64,000 nucleotides of DNA from an uncultured Alteromonadaceae bacterium (GTDB lineage Bacteria > Pseudomonadota > Gammaproteobacteria > Enterobacterales > Alteromonadaceae), in contig CAJXMO010000012.1 in the NCBI GenBank assembly GCA_913056495.1, forward strand, positions 62,001-126,000, in the 5' to 3' direction. Under the pieces are notes generated by a model. The model saw only the letters and a list, made by a program, of their open reading frames with translations, did not search any database and was not told the DNA's origin. Below are positions 30,310 to 39,725 of this stretch, piece by piece (positions within the stretch are counted from its first letter, which is position 1; each line of letters starts with the position of its first letter). Position numbers and translations under genes: made by a program.

Positions 30310-30942
30310 TTATTTTAATTTGATTTCCACAAGATGACGCTCTTCGTTCAATTGTGGCACATTGAGCTTACTAACTTTTTCTAATTCAAAATTCTTATCA
30401 AGTGTATCAATTTCTGCCGTAGGGTAAACGCCTTTCATCGCAAAAAAGCGACCTGATTCAGGTAAAACCAGATGCTGACACCAGGTCAACATATCTTCGA
30501 GTGATGCAAATGCTCGACTCAAGACGCCATCAAACTGTTTTTCTGGCTGAAAATCTTCGACTCGGCTTTGAACTGGTTTTACGTTTTTAATGCCTAATTC
30601 AAAAATCGTTTGTTGAATGAACCGGGTTCGTTTACCTAGGCTGTCCAACAAAACAAATTGACTTTCGGGCATCATAATTGCGAGCGGTACTCCCGGTAAA
30701 CCCGGCCCGGTGCCCACATCGATGTAGGTTTTACCCGCAGGCAAATAATTGACCAAAGCAACCGAATCCGCAATATGACGAGTCATCATTTCCATAGGAT
30801 CACGCACAGAGGTTAAATTGTACGCTTTGTTCCACTTGTTCAATTGTTCAACAAAACCAACCAGTTGCTGTTTTTGTTGCTCGGTGGCCGAAATTTGCAT
30901 TTCAGCCAAATTTGATTCTAATTTTTTCAGCAAAGCTGACAT
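30310..30942 (-). CDS. rsmG: 16S rRNA (guanine-N7) methyltransferase RsmG (GidB)
   Basis: A 210-residue class I methyltransferase that modifies G527 (E. coli numbering) of 16S rRNA. The SAM motif is [20 protein letters not shown], preceded by [20 protein letters not shown], both family signatures. The start lies immediately after the mnmG stop (no intergenic base), so the two are coupled. Confidence 0.97.
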   Translation of the reverse strand: MSALLKKLESNLAEMQISATEQQKQQLVGFVEQLNKWNKAYNLTSVRDPMEMMTRHIADSVALVNYLPAGKTYIDVGTGPGLPGVPLAIMMPESQFVLLDSLGKRTRFIQQTIFELGIKNVKPVQSRVEDFQPEKQFDGVLSRAFASLEDMLTWCQHLVLPESGRFFAMKGVYPTAEIDTLDKNFELEKVSKLNVPQLNEERHLVEIKLK

Positions 30943-32835
30943 TTAAGCTGATTTCCTTAACAAACCTTGTTTCTTCAAACTCACCAGTAACAAAGACACG
31001 GCAGCCGGGGTAATGCCCGATATACGTGATGCCTGGCCAATTGTTTCCGGTTTAAATTCTTTTAATTTTGCAACCACTTCGTTAGATAACCCAGATACTG
31101 TGCTGTAATCAAAATCAGCAGGTAACTTAGTGTTTTCATTACGAATTGTTCTATCTATCTCTTCTTTCTGGCGATCAATATAACCCGCATATTTAAGTTG
31201 AACTTCAACCTGTTCACCTTCTCTCGGGTCTGTTAACCAAGGACCAAGTGATTCAACTTGCGTTAACTTTTGATAATTTAATTCAGGTCGTTTAATTAAA
31301 TCTTCAAGACTATGCTCTCGCGTTAGCGGGTTTTTAGTCATCGAATTAATTTGTTCGAGTCCTTCATGCTTAGGATGCACCCAGGTTGACTTAAGTCTTT
31401 GTTTTTCCAACTCGATATTTTCAAGTTTATTTGAGAAAAACGCCCAACGCTCATCATCGATCAAACCGATATTTCTGCCCAACTCGGTTAAACGAATATC
31501 CGCATTATCTTCGCGCAGTAATAATCTGTATTCAGCCCGGCTGGTGAACATACGATATGGTTCTTTCGTTCCCAAGGTGGTTAAATCATCAATGAGCACA
31601 CCCAGATATGCATGGTCACGGCGTAAACTGAAAGACTCTTTTTCCTGAGCAAACAAGGCAGCATTGGCACCCGCCATTAATCCTTGCGCGCCGGCTTCTT
31701 CGTAACCAGTGGTTCCGTTAATCTGACCGGCAAAGAATAAACCTTTGATAAATTTAGTTTCTAAACTCTGTTTTAAGTCACGCGGGTCAAAAAAGTCATA
31801 CTCGATGGCATAGCCCGGACGCGTAATATGCGCATTTTCCATGCCTTTGATTGAATGAACGAGTTCAACCTGAACGTCAAATGGCAAACTGGTTGAGATA
31901 CCATTCGGATAGAGTTCGTGTGTTGTTAATCCTTCAGGTTCAATAAAAATCTGGTGTGATTGTTTATCGGCAAAACGAACAATTTTATCTTCAATTGATG
32001 GACAATATCTAGGACCTATGCCTTCGATAACCCCAGAATACATAGGCGATCTGTCTAGCCCGCCTCGGATTACATCATGCGTTTTTTCATTGGTATGCGT
32101 AATATAACACGGAATTTGTGTTGGATGATCAGTCACTTTGCCCATAAATGAAAATACAGGTGCCGGATCATCACCCGGTTGTTCCTGCATTTGGGTGAAA
32201 TCAACCGTTCTGGCATCAATTCTTGGTGGTGTACCTGTTTTTAATCGTCCAACTCTGAACGGTAGCTCTCTTAACCGGTTTGCTAAAGCAATTGACGGCG
32301 GATCGCCAGCTCGGCCACCGCTATAATTTTGTAAACCTATATGGATTTGACCACCTAAGAAGGTACCTGTTGTTAAAACAACCGATTTGGCATAAAACTT
32401 TAAACCCATTTGGGTCACAACCCCTTTGACTTGCTCATTTTCTACAATGAGATCGTCACAGGCTTGCTGAAATATTTTCAAATTTTGCTGATTTTCAAGC
32501 GCGGTACGAACCGCAGCTCGATAAAGTTGGCGATCGGCTTGCGCTCGGGTTGCGCGTACTGCCGGGCCTTTACTTGAGTTTAATGTTCTGAATTGAATAC
32601 CACCTAAATCAGCGGCTTTAGCCATTAATCCGCCTAAAGCATCAATTTCTTTTACCAAATGACCTTTACCTATGCCCCCGATTGCTGGGTTACACGACAT
32701 TTGTCCTAATGTTTCTACATTATGGGTTAGCAACAAGGTATTTTGTCCCATTCTGGCTGATGCCATTGCAGCTTCTGTACCTGCATGACCTCCACCAACA
32801 ACAATGACATCAAAACTTTGTTCAAATGACTGCAT
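30943..32835 (-). CDS. mnmG: tRNA uridine 5-carboxymethylaminomethyl modification enzyme MnmG (GidA)
   Basis: Works with MnmE to modify U34 of certain tRNAs, using FAD. I start it at 32835 (630 residues, [20 protein letters not shown]) because homologues begin there and GAGACGAG precedes it. The open frame goes 29 codons further up but without homology. FAD motif [46 protein letters not shown] and the C-terminal helical domain that binds MnmE ([20 protein letters not shown]) are intact. It flanks oriC, as in many gammaproteobacteria. Confidence 0.97.
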   Translation of the reverse strand: MQSFEQSFDVIVVGGGHAGTEAAMASARMGQNTLLLTHNVETLGQMSCNPAIGGIGKGHLVKEIDALGGLMAKAADLGGIQFRTLNSSKGPAVRATRAQADRQLYRAAVRTALENQQNLKIFQQACDDLIVENEQVKGVVTQMGLKFYAKSVVLTTGTFLGGQIHIGLQNYSGGRAGDPPSIALANRLRELPFRVGRLKTGTPPRIDARTVDFTQMQEQPGDDPAPVFSFMGKVTDHPTQIPCYITHTNEKTHDVIRGGLDRSPMYSGVIEGIGPRYCPSIEDKIVRFADKQSHQIFIEPEGLTTHELYPNGISTSLPFDVQVELVHSIKGMENAHITRPGYAIEYDFFDPRDLKQSLETKFIKGLFFAGQINGTTGYEEAGAQGLMAGANAALFAQEKESFSLRRDHAYLGVLIDDLTTLGTKEPYRMFTSRAEYRLLLREDNADIRLTELGRNIGLIDDERWAFFSNKLENIELEKQRLKSTWVHPKHEGLEQINSMTKNPLTREHSLEDLIKRPELNYQKLTQVESLGPWLTDPREGEQVEVQLKYAGYIDRQKEEIDRTIRNENTKLPADFDYSTVSGLSNEVVAKLKEFKPETIGQASRISGITPAAVSLLLVSLKKQGLLRKSA

Positions 32836-32935
32836 ATAACTCGTCTCTTTATGGTATCTGGAAAAATGGGCGGCTATTTTATACCCAAAAGGTGTAAAGA
32901 TGCCAGCATCTGGGTTATTCACTGACGTAAAAACC

Positions 32936-33070
32936 TATCTACTGATTTTTGTATTGTACTTGAATTTAGAAATTGCCAAATAGAAATTTTTTGTTTTCTT
33001 ATTTTTTCAAAGTCTGACAATTAATAATTAAATATATATTTATATATAAAGATCTTATTGTTGTTATTAT
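32936..33070. other. AT-rich unwinding region of oriC (candidate DUE)
   Basis: An almost purely A/T stretch with tracts such as ttttttgttttcttatttttt and aaatatatatttatatataa, ending at a GATCTTATTGTTG resembling the AT-rich 13-mers of the Escherichia coli origin. It lies directly beside the DnaA-box/GATC cluster on the mnmG side, the expected place for first strand opening. Confidence 0.7.
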
Positions 33071-33380
33071 TAGTGATCGCTATTTCTGTTGATAAGCCAA
33101 AAAAGATCAAAAAGATCAGCAAATTACAAATTGAATAATAAGTGATCAACAATTGATCAATCTCTGATCAAGGTGGATATAAAACCGCCTTTTATCCACA
33201 CCGCAAAAAGCCCTCTATTTTTATCCCTGAGTTGATCAAAGTTTGATCACCTTTTATTCAGTGGTTATCCACATCGTGGATAATTATCAACTCTAAATGT
33301 GGATAAGTTGTGATGATCAGGTGATCAAGCTTTGATCAACCTTTGATCAAATTCTGATCAGCCGCATTTTTACTGAGATC
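33051..33380. other. oriC: Chromosomal replication origin oriC (DnaA boxes and GATC cluster)
   Basis: Fifteen GATC sites lie in 330 bp, many in TGATCA or TTGATCAA (33051, 33075, 33105, 33114, 33144, 33155, 33166, 33234, 33245, 33315, 33323, 33334, 33345, 33356, 33377), the pattern for Dam methylation and SeqA binding. Perfect DnaA boxes TTATCCACA are at 33192-33200 and 33265-33273 (+) and 33298-33306 (-). A near-perfect TTATCCACG lies at 33275-33283 (-) and a weak TTATCCCTG at 33221-33229. The location between mnmG and hemH and the adjacent AT-rich DUE complete the picture. dnaA itself is about 10.6 kb away. Confidence 0.93.
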
Positions 33381-33657
33381 ATGACTTTTGTCTGTATTTT
33401 AATCAAATCCTTGTTTTTAATTAAATTGATTTATTTTTATACAAAAAAATATTGAGCTTTATTTGATTGATAATTGAACAGAAACCGTCTGAAATGAATT
33501 TTTATTTATTTTCTAGTGGTCTAAACTGGTTGAGTGATACTATAAAATGACTCATCAAATCGTTTGGTTTATTTTGTTTTGTGAACTTATCTTTACGAAA
33601 TTGGTAAACTATAACGGTCGTTTTTAATAATTAATCATCGGTTATTGACTCAAAACT

Positions 33658-34740
33658 ATGAAATATTTAGGAACTGCCCAGTTTAAACATGAGCAGCCAG
33701 CTAAAGTTGGCGTGTTATTAACGAATTTAGGCACGCCCGAAGCGCCAACCAAACCCGCATTAAAAACGTATTTGAAACAATTTTTATCAGACCCGCGCAT
33801 TGTTGAAGCGCCGAGATGGTTATGGTGGTTAATTTTAAATGGGGTTATTTTAAATATCAGGCCTGGTCGATCAGCAAAGGCATATGCGGGTGTCTGGACA
33901 GAAAAAGGGTCTCCTTTATTAATCCATACCCAAGCTCAGCAACAGAAAGTGGCAGAAAAATTAAAGGCTGAATTTGCTGACAATATAGTCGTTGAATATG
34001 CAATGCGTTATGGCCAGCCATCTGTGTCGAATGCCATTGATAAGTTATTAAAACAAGGCGTTCGTCAATTATTGGTTTTACCCTTATATCCTCAGTACTC
34101 AGCCACGACCACGGCATCAACATTTGATGCAATTGCACAAGATTTTACCCAACGAAGATGGTTGCCTGATTTCAGGTTTATCAGTCATTATCATGATAAC
34201 TCTGAGTATATCCAGGCTTTGGCTGATAAGATAAGAGCGCATTGGCAAACGCATGAAAAGGCCGATAAACTGGTCTTTTCTTATCATGGTATTCCAAAGC
34301 GTTATTTAGATAATGGCGATCCTTACCATTGTGAATGTTATAAAACCAGTCGCTTGGTCGCCGAGAATTTAGGCTTAGATAAAACCGATTACATCACCAC
34401 ATTTCAAAGCCGGTTTGGTCGGGAAGAGTGGTTAAAACCCTATACGGATCATACTCTTAAGGCGTTTCCTAAACAGGGTATTAAGTCGGTACAAGTCGTT
34501 TGTCCCGGTTTCAGCTCTGACTGCATCGAAACAATAGAAGAAATTGGCGAAGAAAATCGTGATTATTTTATTGAAGCAGGCGGCGAAAGATTTGAATATA
34601 TAGAAGCCCTAAACAGTGATGACCAGCATATAGATATGCTGGTTAATTTAATTAAGTCGAACCTTGTAAATTGGTCTGCTTATCAACTAGATACGGATTT
34701 ATCTGCAGAGCTTGCCAAAGCACAGGGAGCTGATGATTAA
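33658..34740 (+). CDS. hemH: Ferrochelatase HemH
   Basis: Inserts Fe2+ into protoporphyrin IX, the last step of haem synthesis. The 360-residue protein has VGVLLTNLGTPEAPTKPALK at the N-terminus, YAMRYGQPSVSNAIDKLLKQ, VFSYHGIPKRYLDNGDPYHC with the active-site His, TFQSRFGREEWLKPYTD and VVCPGFSSDCIETIEEIGEE. Gammaproteobacterial type. It is monocistronic, next to oriC, and its stop is followed directly by a perfect 12-bp hairpin. Confidence 0.97.
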   Translation: MKYLGTAQFKHEQPAKVGVLLTNLGTPEAPTKPALKTYLKQFLSDPRIVEAPRWLWWLILNGVILNIRPGRSAKAYAGVWTEKGSPLLIHTQAQQQKVAEKLKAEFADNIVVEYAMRYGQPSVSNAIDKLLKQGVRQLLVLPLYPQYSATTTASTFDAIAQDFTQRRWLPDFRFISHYHDNSEYIQALADKIRAHWQTHEKADKLVFSYHGIPKRYLDNGDPYHCECYKTSRLVAENLGLDKTDYITTFQSRFGREEWLKPYTDHTLKAFPKQGIKSVQVVCPGFSSDCIETIEEIGEENRDYFIEAGGERFEYIEALNSDDQHIDMLVNLIKSNLVNWSAYQLDTDLSAELAKAQGADD

Positions 34741-34772
34741 TTCAAGTAGCTTATATATCCAAGCTACTTGAA
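34741..34772 (+). terminator. Hairpin at the hemH 3' end
   Basis: TTCAAGTAGCTT-atatatcc-AAGCTACTTGAA begins at the first base after the hemH stop. The stem is a perfect 12 bp, but no T-run follows, so it may be a processing or Rho-assisted 3' end or the edge of a repeat element rather than a simple intrinsic terminator. Confidence 0.55.
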
Positions 34773-35094
34773 TATGCGAGAGTTCAGCAAAAAATAAAAA
34801 GCATTTAGACAAGGCATTGATTGAAGATTATGCTTATTCCCATTTCAAAATCAATAAAGACAACTCAGTATAAATGCTTTTTAGCCTTGCCGTTCGGGCG
34901 CTTCACTTCGTTTGGATAACTGCGTTACGTTAATTTGAAAGATGCCTCTTCAAGAAACTTGGATAGCTATAAAGTTGTCAGGATCAAGCGTTTCAGACAT
35001 TATTTAATTTTGACATTGCCTCCGCATCGTAAAATACATTTTTTATCTAGTTGCATATATACTCCTTATAGTAAGTTTGTTCATAAGGTTTTAA
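34773..35094 (+). repeat. Non-coding repeat-like segment between hemH and the MATE gene
   Basis: Holds a long hairpin with arms TAAAAAGCATTTAGAC (34795-34810) and GTATAAATGCTTTTTA (34868-34883), 15 of 16 bases pairing. The sequence cttcaagaaacttggatagctata at about 34950 recalls the hemH-end hairpin arm, so 34741-34975 may be one mobile or dispersed unit. No gene is supported. The MATE promoter should lie near 35030-35080. Confidence 0.4.
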
Positions 35095-36438
35095 ATGTCG
35101 GATTCAAAATTACAGTCTTATTCATTATTTAAGCTGACCTGGCCATTATTTATTGATTTTGCACTACATTTCTTAACCGGTGCACTCAATACTTTTATGA
35201 TTGGCCATGTTTCATATCAGGGAGTTGCTGCTCTGGCGGTCGGTAATCAGGTATTTCAACTGGCGATCACTTCATTTGGTTTTGTCACTATAGGTGCCAG
35301 TGTTGTTATTACACAGTATTTAGGCGCTAAAAACGCAGAGACGGCTAAAAAGGTCATTTATTCATCTGTTGGATTTAACTTGATGTTAGGTTTGATCGCT
35401 GCATCCGGCATTATATTGGGAGCCGGGCATATTTTAAGCTTAATGAATATGCCTCAAAATTTGATGAGCGATGGCCAAATATATCTTCAAATTATAGGTT
35501 TGTGTTTATTACCGGAAGCGATTGCTTTATGTTTTGCAGCTGCAATACGCGCTCATGGTTTTACTTTGCAGGCGATGTGGGTGACCTTACTGATGAATAT
35601 TGTCACTTTTTTTGGCAACTTATTACTCTTATATGGTTGGTTTGGTTTACCCGAAATGGGGGTAGCCGGAGTTGCTGTCAGTACGGTTATCGGGCGTATT
35701 GTCGGGGTAATATTGCTCGGATATTTACTTGCTAAATACACAGGCATAAAGCTAAGTATTGCCGCTGTGTTTAAAGTAGATAAGACGATTTTAAAAAAGA
35801 TATTTCATATCGGGTTACCGGCAGCCGGTGAGAATGTATCCTGGATGCTGCAATTTATGGTGATTACGGCTTTTGTTGCGCTTTTGGGTGATAAAATGTT
35901 GGCTGCACATTCATTTTATTTTCAAATTTGTACCTTTATTTTATTGTTTAATTTATCTATCGGCTTAGCCAATGAAATTGTTATTGGGCATATGGTTGGT
36001 GCCGGCCTGTTAAAGCAGGCCTATCGACAATTATATAAGGCATTAAAACTTGGGTTTGTTGTAACCGCGATAGTTGCTTTGATTGTCTTTTTTAGTGGTG
36101 AACATATTATTTCGCTGTTTACTCAAGAATCTGAAATTATAACCATAGTCAGTTCACTCTTTATTATTACCTTGATTATGGAACCGGGGCGGGCGTTTAA
36201 TTTAATTGTGATTAATGCATTAAGAGCTACCGGTGATGCCAGGTTTCCGCTTTATGCCGGACTGTTTTCAATGTGGGGAATCGCTGTACCTTTTGCCTAC
36301 TTTTTTGCTATTTATCTGGAAATTGGTTTAATCGGGATATGGATAGCATTAGCTATGGATGAATGGACCCGAGGCTTATTAATGTTCTGGCGCTGGCGCA
36401 GCGGCCGCTGGCAAAACAAATCATTGATTGAAACCTAG
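35095..36438 (+). CDS. MATE-family multidrug/sodium antiporter
   Basis: A 447-residue protein with about twelve membrane helices in two similar halves: LTWPLFIDFALHFLTGALNT and FMIGHVSYQGVAALAVGNQV in the first, HIGLPAAGENVSWMLQFMVI in the second. These match the MatE fold of cation-coupled drug exporters. An AAGG Shine-Dalgarno precedes the ATG. Substrate cannot be predicted. It stands alone between hemH and a DUF6933-like gene. Confidence 0.9.
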   Translation: MSDSKLQSYSLFKLTWPLFIDFALHFLTGALNTFMIGHVSYQGVAALAVGNQVFQLAITSFGFVTIGASVVITQYLGAKNAETAKKVIYSSVGFNLMLGLIAASGIILGAGHILSLMNMPQNLMSDGQIYLQIIGLCLLPEAIALCFAAAIRAHGFTLQAMWVTLLMNIVTFFGNLLLLYGWFGLPEMGVAGVAVSTVIGRIVGVILLGYLLAKYTGIKLSIAAVFKVDKTILKKIFHIGLPAAGENVSWMLQFMVITAFVALLGDKMLAAHSFYFQICTFILLFNLSIGLANEIVIGHMVGAGLLKQAYRQLYKALKLGFVVTAIVALIVFFSGEHIISLFTQESEIITIVSSLFIITLIMEPGRAFNLIVINALRATGDARFPLYAGLFSMWGIAVPFAYFFAIYLEIGLIGIWIALAMDEWTRGLLMFWRWRSGRWQNKSLIET

Positions 36439-36624
36439 GGTGTGTTGAGTGTTAGCAGGCTTTATGGTTTACTTATTATCTCTGTTTAAACAATTCACAA
36501 GTGAGCAAAATACATTCAGCCGCTTGTTCTGACGTATTTTTATGCTGGTCAGGCTAAGTTTCAACAGCTCAAATAATAATCTTCTTTACCAATAAACTCA
36601 TTTTAGTAACGCTAGGATCTCAAT

Positions 36625-37221
36625 ATGCAAGTGCATTGCACTAAAAAGCTAATGGCTAAATTGCCTCAAAATCATAAATTAGAGCAGGGTAAAGAGGGCA
36701 TTCAAAACTTTGAAACGCTGCCATCCAATGTAGTGTTATTTCCGGGAACTGAGCTTAAACAAGTCGCTAAAAAACGACAAAATCTAGGCGAATGGCATGC
36801 TAACTTAGTCTTAATTCAACGACGCCAGTGTATTGTTTTTGTTCATGATATTACGCGTTTTAGCTTAATTATTCCTTGCTTATTAAAAGATGATTTTGCT
36901 GATTTAGATAATTTATTTGTTGAAGTTTTTATTAATACCTTGTTGAAGTTAAATTATCCGTTTGCCGTGATTGATGCAGCGACTAAAATGCTGACGCCGA
37001 TGAAATTTGATACAGCATGCAACCGGTCTGTGCAGGGGACAATGCGAGTGGTTACTGAACAGGTTGAACACCTGGTTTGGGTTGATAACATCAAAATCAG
37101 TGAATTATCACCCCGTTCAACGTCTGCTTGGTTAAATGAAATGCCTTGCACTGTTAAAGGCCAGAAAGAACCTGTCTGGCCTATTCAGGCAATGCAAAAA
37201 TTTATCGAATCAAAAATGTAG
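36625..37221 (+). CDS. DUF6933-like conserved protein
   Basis: A 198-residue soluble protein. The opening MQVHCTKKLMAKL and the following WHANLVLIQRRQCIVFVHDI, TRFSLIIPCLLKDDF resemble the DUF6933 family, whose function is unknown. No catalytic motif, signal or membrane segment is seen. AGGAT lies upstream of the ATG. The family assignment is from memory of the N-terminal pattern and is moderately sure. Neighbours give no functional clue. Confidence 0.6.
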   Translation: MQVHCTKKLMAKLPQNHKLEQGKEGIQNFETLPSNVVLFPGTELKQVAKKRQNLGEWHANLVLIQRRQCIVFVHDITRFSLIIPCLLKDDFADLDNLFVEVFINTLLKLNYPFAVIDAATKMLTPMKFDTACNRSVQGTMRVVTEQVEHLVWVDNIKISELSPRSTSAWLNEMPCTVKGQKEPVWPIQAMQKFIESKM

Positions 37222-37303
37222 CACCGGCAAGCAATTGCTATTTAGGGACAAAAAGGCCCTTAACCGCTGTCGATCATGAGACGATTTTAAATCGTTTTTG
37301 TCA

Positions 37304-37681
37304 TTAAGCTGGTTTAGATTTTATAAAAAGCACTTTCATTAGAATAAAAGATGTCAGAATAATTAACGAGAATATACCTAAAATAGGGCCAACCGTTTCT
37401 ATTGTGGCAAACTGACCATAAAGCAGAAATAAGCCTATCGTTAAGCCAGGCGTACCTATCTGATGTGTCCAGAATTGAGCTGCTGCCAGTTTTTTACAGC
37501 TGGTCTCAGTTATCCAGAGTTTATAAGCAACGGCATAAATAAATGAAGTGACAAAACCCAAAAGCATAATGTGTGCATGGGTGGGTAACTGGCTATGATT
37601 ATGGGTTTTGGCCATATATATACCTAAAATTACCCCTAAAATAGCATAACCGAAAGCCGTTAAAGCATATTTTCTATCCAT
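37304..37681 (-). CDS. Small four-helix membrane protein, possibly haem-copper-oxidase-like
   Basis: A 125-residue protein with four membrane spans (YALTAFGYAILGVILGIYM, HIMLLGFVTSFIYAVAYKLW, GTPGLTIGLFLLYGQF, VGPILGIFSLIILTSFILM). The His pairs HNHSQLPTHAHIMLLGF and WTHQIG recall fragments of the cytochrome oxidase subunit I fold, where such His residues bind haem. Homologous small proteins are common in marine gammaproteobacteria and of unknown role. It is convergent with the DUF6933-like gene and divergent from the P450. Confidence 0.5.
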   Translation of the reverse strand: MDRKYALTAFGYAILGVILGIYMAKTHNHSQLPTHAHIMLLGFVTSFIYAVAYKLWITETSCKKLAAAQFWTHQIGTPGLTIGLFLLYGQFATIETVGPILGIFSLIILTSFILMKVLFIKSKPA

Positions 37682-37948
37682 TTATTGTCTCCGCACTAAG
37701 TTGTCTATTTTTAGTATAAATTAGAATTAATATTTAGTGCTGTTTTTTTAGTCATTGGACCACAAGTCTATCCAGACGGCTTTGCTTGAATTAACCCGGT
37801 TTTTAAATAAGCTTATAGTTAAACGTTTGTAATGGATTAGGTTGTTCCAGCTACAGTAAAACAATAACCCCAAAGTGTTCAGTGTTCTGGTTTAAAAGCA
37901 ACTTCAATTATCTTATCAAGCTCATTCAATGGATTTAAGGAGATACTC

Positions 37949-39313
37949 ATGTCGAGCGACAAAGATTATTTACAGGAATACGACAATGCCTCCGAGGCAG
38001 AAAAATACCTGTTAGTTCAAGAGTGGATAAGAACAGAGCACAGATTACCCTTTTTTAAACAACTTAGGGCGCAGCGTCCGGTATTAGAGACGCCCGAATG
38101 CACATTGGTTGCTAATTTTGTTGATGTGCGCGATATGCTGCAAATGCCAAAAATTTTCACCGTAGATTTATACAAACCTAAAATGAGCGTTACCGGGCCG
38201 GATGATGGTTATTTAATGGCACATGATGATAACGCACTACATTACCGTGAGAAATCATTGATGCAAGGGTTATTAAACCGGGATGATTTACCCAGAGTAC
38301 GCAAAATGGTGGCGACAACGGCAGCAAAAATATTAAAAAAAGCGGATGGCCAAATAGAATATGTAAATGACTTTTGCCGAGCCGTGCCGGTTGCGTTAGT
38401 ACAGGAATATTTTGGTTTAGATGGGGTTAATAAAAAGGATTTAATCCGCTGGTCTTACTGGAATCAGTATGATGCATTTAATAATCAGCCATTTGATATG
38501 TTATCTGAAACTGAAGAAAGACAAATCATTCAATATCATGATAAAGCTTCAGAAGAGTTGGTGATGTATATCGGCAAGTTAATGGCCAGAAAAATATTAA
38601 CCGCCAAAATTTTAGGTGTATTTGATTTTATTGTCAGACCGCTTAAAAAAGTGATTTATCCTTTGTTAGATAAACCTATCCCTGATCTGCATGACAATAT
38701 GGTCGAACGTATGGTTAAAACCCATTTTGCCAGTTCAGCTGATTTTAATTTGATACGGCTTGGCACCAATGCTGGCGGGTTATTAATTGGTGCAATTGAA
38801 ACAACGTCACAAGCAGTTTCTCAAGTGGTTGAATATTTTATTAATCATCCAGAGCTATTGGCTGAGGCTAAAACTTTGGCCAAACAAAATGAGGTTAAAG
38901 CTTTCGATAATATGGTGTGGGAAGCTTTGCGGTATGTACCCATTCGACCAGATATTTTTAGAAAATGTGCTGAAGACTACACAATGGGCAAAGGTACAGA
39001 TTATCAAACGACAATTAAAAAAGGCACTATTGTCAGGTTGTTAACTCATTCTGCTATGTTTGATCCTTTTGCCTATGAGAACCCGGACGAGTTTAATCCG
39101 GACCGCAATTTTTACCACAATTTTGTATTTGGTTATGGTCCGCATCAGTGTTTGGGCAAATATGTGGGGATGGAAATGATCCCTGAAATGGTCAAGCAAA
39201 CCTTGCTCATGGATAACTTAAGCAGCGACGATAAAATTAGCTATATTAATGATAAATTTCCTGAACGGCATGGGCCATTTCCAGAAAAATATCATATTCA
39301 GTGGGCGAATTAA
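37949..39313 (+). CDS. Cytochrome P450
   Basis: A 454-residue soluble bacterial P450. The haem-thiolate loop is FGYGPHQCLGKYVGMEM (Cys ligand in FxxGxxxCxG), the K-helix ExxR is EALRYVP, and the I-helix is AGGLLIGAIETTSQAVSQV, where a Glu-Thr pair replaces the more usual acidic-Thr for O2 activation in the same place. The perfect ribosome-binding site AAGGAGAT precedes the ATG. No ferredoxin or reductase is adjacent; the ferredoxin and reductase at 57556-58549 are 18 kb away. Substrate is unknown, with fatty acid or terpenoid oxidation possible. Confidence 0.93.
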   Translation: MSSDKDYLQEYDNASEAEKYLLVQEWIRTEHRLPFFKQLRAQRPVLETPECTLVANFVDVRDMLQMPKIFTVDLYKPKMSVTGPDDGYLMAHDDNALHYREKSLMQGLLNRDDLPRVRKMVATTAAKILKKADGQIEYVNDFCRAVPVALVQEYFGLDGVNKKDLIRWSYWNQYDAFNNQPFDMLSETEERQIIQYHDKASEELVMYIGKLMARKILTAKILGVFDFIVRPLKKVIYPLLDKPIPDLHDNMVERMVKTHFASSADFNLIRLGTNAGGLLIGAIETTSQAVSQVVEYFINHPELLAEAKTLAKQNEVKAFDNMVWEALRYVPIRPDIFRKCAEDYTMGKGTDYQTTIKKGTIVRLLTHSAMFDPFAYENPDEFNPDRNFYHNFVFGYGPHQCLGKYVGMEMIPEMVKQTLLMDNLSSDDKISYINDKFPERHGPFPEKYHIQWAN

Positions 39314-39396
39314 ATTTTATCGCTGCTGTTTTTTTATGCTGGCGCTCGGGGAATTTTAAGATGAATAGTTTGAAGTATAGGTTGGTGTAGGGGGGG

Positions 39397-39581
39397 AGCG
39401 CCGTGGGCGCGTAAGCCACCATTTGAGAGAAAACTTTCTGCTGGGCTCTGCGTGGCAACCGCAAGGCAAGACCCAGATTTCTGGGTGATGAGCAATTGGC
39501 TAACCCGTCATTCCGTACAACGAAGGCCGCGCTTGATGCTCAATTCTGTTTTTTTATTGGGTTCTGGTACCGTTAAAATCT
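39397..39581 (-). repeat. Composite dispersed repeat, copy B
   Basis: On the minus strand this contains, in order, agattttaacggtaccagaa... (39559-39581), GGTTGCCACGCAGAGC (39449-39464) and GGTGGCTTACGCGCCCACGG... (39397-39420), the three blocks of 4697-4937. The first spacer is about 95 bases longer and the second about 140 bases shorter than in copy A. It occupies much of the P450-mnmE gap; no gene is seen there. Confidence 0.75.
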
Positions 39582-39604
39582 CTGCTTTTAGCGATAGGCG
39601 GATC

Positions 39605-39662
39605 TTGTAGGTTCGGCTTTAGCCGAAAAGTGGTTTATTTCGCCGTAAACGGCGACCTACAA
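39605..39662. repeat. Double-hairpin palindromic repeat
   Basis: Two hairpins, TTCGGC-ttta-GCCGAA and TCGCCG-taaa-CGGCGA, sit inside outer arms TTGTAGG (39605-39611) and CCTACAA (39656-39662). This is the layout of REP/MITE-like intergenic palindromes. It carries no coding sequence. Confidence 0.7.
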
Positions 39663-39695
39663 TTAATTTTCAGCATTGTGCTCAATCCCGCTTAT

Positions 39696-39725
39696 GTCGG
39701 ATGCGCAACCAAGCACTTATCCGAC
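39696..39725. repeat. REP-like inverted repeat abutting the mnmE stop
   Basis: GTCGGAT (39696-39702) and ATCCGAC (39719-39725) are inverted around a 16-base centre and touch the mnmE stop codon at 39726. It resembles REP elements and could act as the mnmE 3' end. Confidence 0.55.

Noticed and set aside
32836-32922. 29-codon N-terminal extension of MnmG
   Set aside because: Homology begins at the inner Met, which is preceded by GAGACGAG.
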